Positions 8,990-15,511 of a DNA stretch of 26,100 bases are shown here, in pieces. Under the pieces are notes generated by a model. It saw only the letters and a list, made by a program, of their open reading frames with translations, was not told where the DNA came from and ran no database searches. How positions within the stretch are numbered: the stretch's first letter is position 1; each line of letters starts with the position of its first letter. The position numbers were made by a program, and so were the translations under genes. The stretch is from DATESN01 sp035270785 (lineage in GTDB: Bacteria > Bacillota > Clostridia > Lachnospirales > Lachnospiraceae): contig DATESN010000117.1 of assembly GCA_035270785.1 (NCBI GenBank), forward strand, positions 1 to 26,100, given 5' to 3'.

Positions 8990-9018
8990 TTGTAGAGGAG
9001 TTTTGGATGCTATATAAT
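8990..9018 (+). promoter_or_regulatory. Sigma-A promoter for the clpX-like gene
   Basis: TTGTAG (8990-8995), 17 bases, TATAAT (9013-9018). Transcription would start near 9025, giving a leader of about 100 bases that contains a short open frame at 9051. The promoter lies directly after the htrA terminator, so the ClpX-like gene is expressed independently. Confidence 0.65.
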
Positions 9019-9050
9019 AGGATTGCTGAATATAAATAAAAGGAATTAAA

Positions 9051-9137
9051 ATGATAAGAATTTTAATCAAGGGAATAGAAATAGAGAATAGTGGAAACTT
9101 AAAACGTAAGGAGAAAATCAGATATGAAAAACGATGA
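9051..9137 (+). CDS. Possible 28-residue leader peptide overlapping the clpX-like start
   Basis: A short frame starts at ATG 9051 with AAAAGG seven bases upstream and ends at TGA 9135-9137, 14 bases inside the next gene in a different frame. The predicted peptide is basic (it begins MIRILIKGIE) and resembles nothing I know. The ribosome binding site of the clpX-like gene lies inside this frame, so translating it could couple or modulate downstream initiation. There is no evidence beyond the start signal and the overlap; it may be chance. Confidence 0.3.
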   Translation: MIRILIKGIEIENSGNLKRKEKIRYEKR

Positions 9138-10608
9138 TTTACAAGATGAATTGCAAGATAAATTGGAAGATGAAAAAAAAGAAAGTGATTATGAGGATGT
9201 GTGCTTTATTTGTCGACGACCAGAAAATAAAACAGGAAAAATGTTCAAACTTCCAAATAACATAACGGTATGTAATGACTGTATGCATAAAACCATGGAT
9301 ACGGTTAGTCAGTTTGATTATCAAGGGATGTTAAAGACACCAAATATGAGTGGAATGCCCAATGTATCTAGTGAGGATCTTGAAAAGATAAAAAACAACT
9401 TTCCCAATATAAGTTTTATGAATATTGCCGATTTACAGGGAGATGGAGCTATTCCAAATCGACAAAAATTAAAGAAAAAGAAAAAAGAAGAAAGTTCTGA
9501 GTCTACTATTCATATAAAAGATATTCCAGCACCACATAAAATCAAAGCTAGTTTAGATGAATATATCATTGGTCAAGATCAGGCCAAAAAGATTATTTCA
9601 GTTGGGGTATATAATCACTATAAACGTGTGGCCACAGGTAAGATGGATGACATTGAAATTGAAAAATCAAATATTCTTATGATAGGTCCTACCGGTTGTG
9701 GAAAAACATATCTTGTTAAAACACTGGCAAAACTATTAGATGTTCCACTGGCTATTACAGATGCAACATCACTAACAGAAGCCGGTTATATAGGTGATGA
9801 TATTGAAAGTGTAGTAAGTAAGCTTTTGGCGGCATCAGACAACGATGTGGAAAAAGCAGAGCGAGGCATTATTTTTATTGATGAAATTGATAAAATAGCA
9901 AAAAAGAAAAATACAACCAATCGTGACGTTAGTGGGGAATCTGTTCAACAAGGATTGCTGAAACTATTAGAAGGAGCCGAAGTTGAAGTTCCAGTAGGTG
10001 CTAATAGTAAAAATGCCATGGTTCCTCTTACGACCGTGAATACAAGAAATATTTTGTTCATTTGTGGAGGTGCATTCCCAGAAATAGAAGACATCATTAA
10101 ACAAAGATTAAATAAGCAAACATCCATTGGTTATACTGCTGATTTAAAAGGGAAACATGATAAGGATAAAAACTTACTTTTAAAAGTAACCGTGGCAGAC
10201 ATTAAGAAGTTTGGTATGATTCCTGAATTTGTAGGTCGCCTTCCTATTTTGTGTTCCTTAGAAGGACTATCTAAAGAAATGTTGATAAAGATTCTAAAAG
10301 AGCCTAAGAATGCAATATTAAAGCAATATCAAAAGCTACTAGAACTGGATGAAGTGAAATTAGAATTTGATGAGGGATCATTAGAAGCAATTGCAAAAAA
10401 AGCTATGGAACGGGAAACAGGTGCCAGAGCACTTCGGGCTATTATAGAAGACTTTATGCTAGATATTATGTATGAAATTCCAAAAGATGAAAATATAGGG
10501 CGTGTAACCATTACAAAGGAATATATTGAGGGAACAGGTGGGCCAATTATAGATATTCGAAGTAATATGGTAGGAATCAGTGAAAGGGATCAGCTAAAAA
10601 AAGTGTAA
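9124..10608 (+). CDS. Divergent ClpX-type AAA+ unfoldase (ClpX paralog)
   Basis: 494 residues, against about 410-430 for housekeeping ClpX. An acidic N-terminus (1-25) precedes a ClpX zinc-binding domain (C27, C30, C50, C53), then an unusually long lysine-rich linker (about 65-135), then the AAA+ module: GPTGCGKT (188-195), FIDEID (251-256), pore loop GYIG (221-224), GRLP and the sensor-2 GAR (433-435). ClpX hexamers unfold tagged proteins and feed them to ClpP. Two functional loops differ. The RKH loop used for ssrA-tag recognition is replaced by GANSKNAM, and the ClpP-docking IGF is IGY (335-337). No clpP or tig lies beside it. I infer a second, specialised ClpX with different substrates; ClpP partnership is plausible but unproven. 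Confidence 0.9.
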   Translation: MKNDDLQDELQDKLEDEKKESDYEDVCFICRRPENKTGKMFKLPNNITVCNDCMHKTMDTVSQFDYQGMLKTPNMSGMPNVSSEDLEKIKNNFPNISFMNIADLQGDGAIPNRQKLKKKKKEESSESTIHIKDIPAPHKIKASLDEYIIGQDQAKKIISVGVYNHYKRVATGKMDDIEIEKSNILMIGPTGCGKTYLVKTLAKLLDVPLAITDATSLTEAGYIGDDIESVVSKLLAASDNDVEKAERGIIFIDEIDKIAKKKNTTNRDVSGESVQQGLLKLLEGAEVEVPVGANSKNAMVPLTTVNTRNILFICGGAFPEIEDIIKQRLNKQTSIGYTADLKGKHDKDKNLLLKVTVADIKKFGMIPEFVGRLPILCSLEGLSKEMLIKILKEPKNAILKQYQKLLELDEVKLEFDEGSLEAIAKKAMERETGARALRAIIEDFMLDIMYEIPKDENIGRVTITKEYIEGTGGPIIDIRSNMVGISERDQLKKV

Positions 10609-10722
10609 TAAAAGATGTTAAGAAGATGATAAGGTTTGCTAAAATGAATTGAGTATCAACTAAAAAAGTGCTAACTTCAGTATTTGGGATCACACATGAT
10701 CTACGTGAAAGGAATGAGAATT

Positions 10723-11988
10723 ATGGAAACATATAGATTTTTATTTGACTTAGCTATCATTCTGTTAAGTACAAAAGTTCTTGGGTTAGTATCAAAGAAG
10801 TTTCACATGCCACAAGTGGTAGGAGCGTTATTAGCAGGATTGATTTTAGGACCAGCTTGCATCGATCTTATTCATGAAAGTAATTTTATTCAAAGTTCTG
10901 CAGAAATTGGCGTTATTGTTTTAATGTTTTGTGCAGGTATGGAGACGGATATAAAAGAATTAAAAAGGAGTGGTAAAGCTTCTTTGGTAATTGCAATCAT
11001 TGGTGTTATTGTACCATTAATTGGTGGTTATCTTGTGGGAGCATTCTATAATGTTCCTGGTAGAATTGTATCGGATGCAACAGCAAGCATTACATTACAG
11101 AATATCTTTATAGGTATTATCTTAACAGCAACTTCGGTTAGTATTACGGTTGAAACATTAAAAGAATTAGGAAAATTAAAGACCCGTTCCGGGAATGCAA
11201 TTTTGGGAGCTGCTATTATTGATGATATTCTGGGAATCATAGGACTTACCATTGTTACAAGTATGGCAGATACATCTGTAAATGTTGTTGTTGTTCTTTT
11301 AAAGATTGCAGGTTTCTTTGTTTTTGCAATATTAGTAGGAATGATATTTAATAAATTATATAGTATATGGAGTGAGTCAGCAGAAAGAGACATGCATCGC
11401 CATGCAATTATAGCATTTGTTTTCTGTTTATTAATGTCATATGTGGCAGAACGATTTTTTGGTGTTGCAGACATTACAGGCGCATTTATCGCAGGACTTG
11501 TAATATCTAGTACAAAAAGATCCAAGTATATCGCAGCAAAGTTTGATGTATTGTCCTATATTTATTTATCACCCATCTTTTTTGCAAGTATTGGATTAAA
11601 GGTTATTTTACCTAAGATGAATGGAACCATTATTGCTTTTGCGGTTATATTGGTTGTTGTGGCTATCTTAACAAAAGTAATTGGTTGTGGATTAGGAGCT
11701 AAACTCTGTCATTATGAAAATTATCAAAGTATACGAATTGGTGTAGGTATGATTTCTCGTGGTGAAGTTGCCTTAATTGTAGCCAGTAAAGGTGCATCAT
11801 TAGGCTTATTAGGATCTAGTTTCTTGGGACCAATTGTAGTGGTTGTTGTAATTACTACGATCATTACACCAATTTTACTTAAGATCGTATTTAAAAAGAA
11901 GCCAGACCTTACATCCATACCTGAAGGGGAGGGATTCTCTAATAACTATGAAGAACTTGCAAGAATGCGTAACGAGTCAAATAAGTAA
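10723..11988 (+). CDS. CPA2-family cation/proton antiporter (KefB/NapA-like)
   Basis: 421 residues from the ATG at 10723, supported by AAAGGA nine bases upstream; earlier in-frame codons lack one. It is almost entirely membrane-spanning, with about 12-13 helices. The opening FHMPQVVGALLAGLILGP and the core GAAIIDDILGIIGL (D167, D168) are characteristic of monovalent cation/proton antiporter-2 proteins; the paired aspartates are the ion-binding site in NapA-like members. ISRGEVALIVA near the C-terminus is also typical. There is no TrkA-N/RCK regulatory domain, unlike full KefB/KefC. It probably exchanges Na+ or K+ for protons. A possible extended -10 (TGCTAAAAT, 10637-10645) precedes it, and no terminator follows clearly. 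Confidence 0.92.
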   Translation: METYRFLFDLAIILLSTKVLGLVSKKFHMPQVVGALLAGLILGPACIDLIHESNFIQSSAEIGVIVLMFCAGMETDIKELKRSGKASLVIAIIGVIVPLIGGYLVGAFYNVPGRIVSDATASITLQNIFIGIILTATSVSITVETLKELGKLKTRSGNAILGAAIIDDILGIIGLTIVTSMADTSVNVVVVLLKIAGFFVFAILVGMIFNKLYSIWSESAERDMHRHAIIAFVFCLLMSYVAERFFGVADITGAFIAGLVISSTKRSKYIAAKFDVLSYIYLSPIFFASIGLKVILPKMNGTIIAFAVILVVVAILTKVIGCGLGAKLCHYENYQSIRIGVGMISRGEVALIVASKGASLGLLGSSFLGPIVVVVVITTIITPILLKIVFKKKPDLTSIPEGEGFSNNYEELARMRNESNK

Positions 11989-12064
11989 GGCTCAAAGATC
12001 GATTGCATATATCTTGGATAGATGTTAAGATAATGTTAAGATTTGTAAAGATATAAACGATTGA

Positions 12065-12092
12065 TTGATTATTTAATGAAGTAAGATATAAT
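12065..12092 (+). promoter_or_regulatory. Promoter of the manganese-riboswitch operon
   Basis: TTGATT (12065-12070) and a perfect TATAAT (12087-12092) are 16 bases apart. The predicted start near 12099 falls just before the first strand of the riboswitch aptamer, which supports both calls. Confidence 0.7.
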
Positions 12093-12100
12093 AGTAAACA

Positions 12101-12192
12101 GTTAAAAGGGAGTAGTTATCACGTGTAATCAACATGCCCCGATGAAAATCGTGGTTACACGCTTTCTGTTTAGAAAGAACGAGACTTTTAGC
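12101..12192 (+). promoter_or_regulatory. yybP-ykoY manganese riboswitch aptamer
   Basis: The leader has the family's conserved pieces in order: AAAAGGGAGTAG (12104-12115), ATCAACATG (12128-12136) and AACGAGACTTTT (12178-12189). GTTAAAAG (12101-12108) pairs with CTTTTAGC (12185-12192) as the closing stem P1. CGTGTAA (12122-12128) pairs with TTACACG (12155-12161). A further hairpin, CTTTCT/AGAAAG, sits at 12162-12177. This family binds Mn2+ and usually turns expression on by blocking a terminator. P1's 3' strand is also the first arm of the terminator that follows, which is the expected on-switch geometry. The downstream CaCA exchanger is a known kind of partner gene for this class. Confidence 0.85.
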
Positions 12193-12218
12193 ACATTTTG
12201 TGCTAGAAGTCTCTTTTT
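12181..12218 (+). terminator. Riboswitch-controlled terminator (expression platform)
   Basis: GAGACTTTTAGCACA (12181-12195) pairs with the strand at 12199-12213 as a 15-base-pair stem with one U-G pair and a three-base loop, then five T residues. Its 5' arm contains the 3' half of aptamer stem P1, so aptamer and terminator cannot form together. It ends about 60 bases before the exchanger's start codon. Confidence 0.92.
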
Positions 12219-12276
12219 ATTTACTGTTTTATCAGGATGAAAAATATAGGTTAACAAAATAAAGAGGAGGATAATA

Positions 12277-13209
12277 ATGGAACTATTTTTACCGATTTTA
12301 TTATTGATACTTGGATTTACAATGCTTGTAAAAGGAGCGGATTGGTTTGTGGAAGGAGCCTCAGGGATTGCGGATAAGTTTGGTATTCCACAATTAGTAA
12401 TTGGGCTTACCATTGTAGCGTTTGGTACTAGCGCTCCAGAAGCAGCTGTTAGTATAACAGCTGCCTTAAAGGGAAGTGCAGATATTACAATTGGTAATAT
12501 TGTAGGAAGTAATATATTAAATATACTTCTTATTCTTGGTATTACTGCTACAATTGTTACTGTTGCAGTAAAAGAATCAACGATCCAAGTGGAAATTCCA
12601 TTTATGATTGTTGTAACTGTCCTTTTATTAATACTAGGATATCAAGGAAATAGCATAAACTTTGTGGATGGACTTATTTTATGGGCCATGTTTATTGTAT
12701 TCTTTGTATATTTATTTTGCATGACAAAAAAGGGGAAAAGTGAAGGGATAACAGATGAAAAGCAGCGCAGTATAGGAAAATTACTCATTTTTACCCTTAT
12801 TGGTATTGTGCTAATTGTGTGGGGCAGTGATGTCACTGTAAATAGTGCAACAAAAATAGCCCAGGAGTTTGGATTAAGCCAACGCTTTATTGGACTCACA
12901 ATAGTAGCACTAGGTACTTCCCTTCCAGAACTTATGACTTCCGTTCTTGCAGCTATAAAGGGAAAGGCAGATATTGCAATGGGTAACATCGTAGGAAGCA
13001 ATATTTTCAATATCTTATTTGTTGTTGGAACAACTGCTTTAATAACACCAGTTACCTTTTCTAATAATTTTGTAATTGATGCAATGGTGGCCATAGCAGC
13101 AGCAATTTTATTATTTTTTTGTGTTACCAAAACAAGTTCCTTAAAAAGAAAAGCCGGTATTGTAATGTTATTGTCTTACGGGGCATATTTTATCTATTTG
13201 ATAGCATAA
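12277..13209 (+). CDS. CaCA-family cation exchanger (Na+/Ca2+ antiporter-like, possible Mn2+ exporter)
   Basis: 310 residues, start fixed by AGAGGAGG just upstream. The protein has the internal duplication of the calcium/cation antiporter family: repeat one has GTSAPE (50-55) and GNIVGSN (73-79), repeat two has GTSLPE (213-218) and GNIVGSN (236-242), each in a pair of membrane helices lining the ion path. About ten helices in total, with a hydrophilic loop near 150-167. The length matches the YrbG type. Annotation pipelines would say calcium/sodium antiporter, but control by a manganese riboswitch suggests that Mn2+ export is a physiological role; that is inference. DUF368 follows 15 bases after the stop, so the two are co-transcribed. 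Confidence 0.95.
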   Translation: MELFLPILLLILGFTMLVKGADWFVEGASGIADKFGIPQLVIGLTIVAFGTSAPEAAVSITAALKGSADITIGNIVGSNILNILLILGITATIVTVAVKESTIQVEIPFMIVVTVLLLILGYQGNSINFVDGLILWAMFIVFFVYLFCMTKKGKSEGITDEKQRSIGKLLIFTLIGIVLIVWGSDVTVNSATKIAQEFGLSQRFIGLTIVALGTSLPELMTSVLAAIKGKADIAMGNIVGSNIFNILFVVGTTALITPVTFSNNFVIDAMVAIAAAILLFFCVTKTSSLKRKAGIVMLLSYGAYFIYLIA

Positions 13210-13224
13210 GAGGAGGAAGAAAAA

Positions 13225-14073
13225 ATGATAAAGAAATTATTAAAAGGTATTGTTATTGGTATCGCCAATATAATTCCAGGGGTAAGCGGAGGAACAATGG
13301 CTGTATCTATGGGAATCTATGATAAGCTTATTTATGCGTTAACACATTTATTTAAGGATTTTAAGAATAGCATGAAGATATTATTGCCGATTCTAGGAGG
13401 CGCAGGAATAGGGATTGTTGGACTCTCTTTTATAATAGAAATCATGTATGAAAAAGTTCCCTTTCAAACCAACCTTTTGTTTATCGGACTGATCATTGGA
13501 GGACTGCCAGCAATTTGCAAAAAGGTCAAGGGACAAAGTATTAGAATATCTCATGTATTAGCATTCTTAGCTTTTTTTGCGGTTGTCATTGGACTTTCTA
13601 TGTTGGGTGAAAAGGATGGCATAGATGCGAACCTATCAATTAGTGTAGGAAATAGCCTTAAGATGTTTGGGATTGGAGTTATTGCATCAGCAACAATGGT
13701 GATACCAGGCGTTAGTGGCTCTATGGTTCTGATGTTGATGGGATATTATACGCCTATCCTAGAAACAATCAATAACTTTATTCGTTCTTTGATTGCCTTC
13801 GATATGAATGGAATAGGGAATGGGTTAGGAATTTTAGTTCCTTTTGGAATTGGTGTGATTATTGGAATCTTTGCAATCGCAAAAATCATAGAGTTTATCT
13901 TTGAACGGTTTTCCCAAGTGGCATATTGGGCTATTATTGGATTGATTGTATCATCTCCAATAGCAATTTTACTTGTGAATAAATCCATGCCTACCAGTAT
14001 CATAACTGGAATCACAGGAATTATCGCGTTAGCAATAGGTTATATAATAGCAAAAAGATTAGGTGACGAATAA
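13225..14073 (+). CDS. DUF368 (PopT-type) undecaprenyl-phosphate translocase
   Basis: 282 residues with GAGGAGG upstream, about eight membrane segments. The duplicated hallmark is plain: NIIPGVSGGTMAVSMGIYDKL (IPGVSGG at 17-23) and VIPGVSGSMVLMLMGYY (IPGVSGS at 160-166), suggesting two inverted half-repeats. DUF368 proteins (PF04018) were shown in recent work to recycle undecaprenyl phosphate across the membrane, alongside DedA proteins; PopT is the name used. This lipid carries peptidoglycan and surface-glycan precursors, so the protein supports enzymes like the sugar transferase and LCP ligase earlier in the window. Co-transcription with the riboswitch-controlled exchanger is notable. The family call is firm; the transport role comes from the family. 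Confidence 0.93.
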   Translation: MIKKLLKGIVIGIANIIPGVSGGTMAVSMGIYDKLIYALTHLFKDFKNSMKILLPILGGAGIGIVGLSFIIEIMYEKVPFQTNLLFIGLIIGGLPAICKKVKGQSIRISHVLAFLAFFAVVIGLSMLGEKDGIDANLSISVGNSLKMFGIGVIASATMVIPGVSGSMVLMLMGYYTPILETINNFIRSLIAFDMNGIGNGLGILVPFGIGVIIGIFAIAKIIEFIFERFSQVAYWAIIGLIVSSPIAILLVNKSMPTSIITGITGIIALAIGYIIAKRLGDE

Positions 14074-14087
14074 AGATAAAGGAAGAT

Positions 14088-14119
14088 AAGACGAACTTAA
14101 CGTGAATCGGGTTCGTCTT
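14088..14119. terminator. Hairpin between convergent DUF368 and response-regulator genes
   Basis: AAGACGAAC (14088-14096) pairs with GTTCGTCTT (14111-14119). The hairpin covers the last codons of the minus-strand response regulator. Neither side has a clean T run, though the minus side reads into a T-rich stretch (CTTATCTTCCTTTATCTTT). It may end transcripts from both sides weakly. Confidence 0.5.
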
Positions 14120-14813
14120 CTAACATTCTGTATCCCATGCCTGTTTCAGTAAAGATATATTTTGTTTCCGTGGAATGAGATCTTAACTTTCTTCTGATAT
14201 TAGCCATATTTACTCGGAGTATAATATTATTTTCCTCCCCAAATGGTCCCCAGATATTGGACATAATGGAAGAGTAACTCATAATCTTTCCAGAATTCTG
14301 TGCTAAAAAAGAAACAATCTTATATTCAATGGGCGTTAAATGTATGATTTTATTATGAAGTGTGATAACCCTTTTTGCAAAGTCTAGGCAAAGGCCTTTT
14401 GCATAATAGGGACGTATAAAAAGTGGCGAATGTATATATAATTTATTACTATGTCGGATAGAAGTGCGAATTCTTGCAAGTAGTTCTTCGGAACAAATTG
14501 GTTTCGTAATGTAATCATCTGCTCCAGAGTCTAGGGCTAACACTTTTTTTGGGACATCTGTACATGCAGATACCACAATAATGGGGTTACTAGACCATGT
14601 ACGAACTTGATGAATAATGTCGATAGCGTCTATATCATGTAATAGTACATCTATGATGATAATATCAGGACATTGTGAAGTAGTTAAAGCAAGTCCCTCT
14701 TTTCCACAAGTGGCAGAAATTACTTTGTATCCATGTGAGGTAAGCAATTTAGTTAAAAAATGGTTGATATTAATATCATCTTCAATCACTAGTACATTGA
14801 ATTTATATGTCAT
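14097..14813 (-). CDS. OmpR/KdpE-type response regulator (orphan)
   Basis: 238 residues, start supported by AAGGAGA on the minus strand. The receiver domain (1-120) has the acidic pair E11/D12, phospho-acceptor D55 in IIIIDVLL, S82 and K104 in YITKP. The C-terminal winged helix (about 145-235) has LTPIEYKIVSFLAQNSGKIMS and the recognition region RVNMANIRRKLR, followed by TETGMGYRM, as in KdpE-like regulators. It should bind DNA as a phosphorylated dimer. No histidine kinase gene is adjacent and no Kdp potassium genes are in the window, so its signal and targets are unknown. It diverges from the LspA-like gene and shares a 115-base intergenic region with it. Confidence 0.93.
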   Translation of the reverse strand: MTYKFNVLVIEDDININHFLTKLLTSHGYKVISATCGKEGLALTTSQCPDIIIIDVLLHDIDAIDIIHQVRTWSSNPIIVVSACTDVPKKVLALDSGADDYITKPICSEELLARIRTSIRHSNKLYIHSPLFIRPYYAKGLCLDFAKRVITLHNKIIHLTPIEYKIVSFLAQNSGKIMSYSSIMSNIWGPFGEENNIILRVNMANIRRKLRSHSTETKYIFTETGMGYRMLEDEPDSR

Positions 14814-14873
14814 TTCATTCTCCTTAATGTATTTTGAAAATCAATCCTTCACTATTATGCAATTTTATCTAAC

Positions 14874-14897
14874 AAACTTCAATAAAAACTTCAACAA
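14874..14897. repeat. Two tandem 12-base repeats in the regulator/LspA-like intergenic region
   Basis: AAACTTCAATAA is followed directly by AAACTTCAACAA, with one base different. OmpR-family regulators bind direct repeats about one helical turn apart, so this could be a site for the divergent response regulator. The evidence is only position and repeat form. Confidence 0.4.
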
Positions 14898-14928
14898 ATA
14901 TTTAAATCACAAAGGGGGAAAAGAAGAT

Positions 14929-15399
14929 ATGATATATTTATTGCTTATAGCAGGAATCTTTTTTTTAGAACTCATCATCAAAAACAAGATAGAAAAAAAA
15001 GTTGAGAATAAAGTTGAAATAAATAATGATGAGATAAAGAAATCTAGGTTTGGAAAAGCTATCATTATCCGAAAGTATCACAACAAAGGAGCATTTCTTA
15101 ATATTGGTGAGAAATGGAGCCCCTTGGTAGCGGGGATTTCCATTGTTATTACATTCTTTTTAACGATTGTTTTTCTCACAACACTCACCCATAAAGGTCA
15201 AGTTGGATTGAAAATAAGTATGTCCTTATTGTTGGGTGGAGGATTTAGCAATACGTATGATCGATTACGTAGAAAATATGTTGTAGACTATTTTACGATT
15301 AATACAAAAGTATTTGGATTAAAAAACATTGTTTTTAATATGGCAGATTTTGCAATTATGATAGGTGCAATATGCTTACTTATTTTTTATGACAAATAG
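14929..15399 (+). CDS. Divergent signal peptidase II (LspA)-like membrane protein
   Basis: 156 residues from the ATG at 14929, placed by the GGGGG-rich ribosome binding site; the frame stays open upstream to 14617, but that part lies over the opposite-strand regulator. Four membrane segments are predicted (about 2-16, 66-86, 94-106, 134-153). LspA landmarks appear in order: HNKGAFLNIG (51-60, like NxGAAF), GGGFSNTYDR with D111, VVDYF (118-122), and NIVFNMAD with D140. D111 and D140 correspond to the two catalytic aspartates of the lipoprotein signal peptidase. The first LspA motif (DQxTK) is changed to ELIIKN, and the family's compact early region is altered. It may process specific lipoproteins or act on other membrane substrates. 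No Lgt gene is near. Confidence 0.8.
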   Translation: MIYLLLIAGIFFLELIIKNKIEKKVENKVEINNDEIKKSRFGKAIIIRKYHNKGAFLNIGEKWSPLVAGISIVITFFLTIVFLTTLTHKGQVGLKISMSLLLGGGFSNTYDRLRRKYVVDYFTINTKVFGLKNIVFNMADFAIMIGAICLLIFYDK

Positions 15400-15445
15400 A
15401 TGGCAAATAGATGACAAATAGATAGCAAATAGATAGCAAATAGAT
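15391..15445. repeat. Five tandem 11-base repeats at the 3' end of the LspA-like gene
   Basis: The unit is (G/A)(A/G)CAAATAGAT, repeated five times without a gap. The first copy supplies the last two codons and the TAG stop of the LspA-like protein, and the later copies repeat that stop out of phase. The array runs into the A tract of the terminator. It looks like local slippage duplication; copy number could vary between strains. Confidence 0.9.
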
Positions 15446-15451
15446 AAAAAA

Positions 15452-15484
15452 AACGAGTTTCCTTTTTAGGGAAGCTCGTTTTTT
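15452..15484. terminator. Bidirectional Rho-independent terminator
   Basis: AACGAGTTTCC (15452-15462) pairs with GGAAGCTCGTT (15470-15480), 11 base pairs with one wobble, over a seven-base loop. A T run follows on the plus strand and an A run precedes it, so it serves both the LspA-like gene and the minus-strand carbamate kinase. Confidence 0.92.
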
Positions 15485-15511
15485 AATATGCATTTTAATA
15501 TTAATTTGTTG

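Noticed and set aside
11046..11525. Long minus-strand frame (159 codons) inside the antiporter gene
   Set aside because: It is the reverse of a well-conserved membrane protein, has no ribosome binding site, and its translation is a low-complexity mirror of hydrophobic codons.
12121..12218. Leader before the CaCA gene as a c-di-GMP, Mg2+ or Na+ riboswitch
   Set aside because: The conserved pieces GGGAGTAG, ATCAACATG and AACGAGACTTTT fit the yybP-ykoY class; I did not see the hallmark cores of the other classes.
12642..13130. Minus-strand frame (162 codons) inside the CaCA exchanger
   Set aside because: Same reason: shadow of a clear gene with conserved duplicated motifs on the plus strand.
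13119..13322. Plus-strand frame of 67 codons bridging the CaCA and DUF368 genes
   Set aside because: It overlaps both real genes in another frame and has no start signal; its sequence is an off-frame reading of their ends.
14097..14813. Response regulator as KdpE of a potassium-transport operon
   Set aside because: The fold is KdpE-like, but no kdpABC or kdpD gene is present in the window, so a specific name is not justified.
14617..14928. Upstream extension of the LspA-like frame
   Set aside because: It lies over the opposite-strand response regulator and its promoter region, and the strong GGGGG-type ribosome binding site is just before 14929.
15391..15445. Tandem repeats as a CRISPR array
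   Set aside because: The unit is 11 bases with no unique spacers and no cas genes are present.
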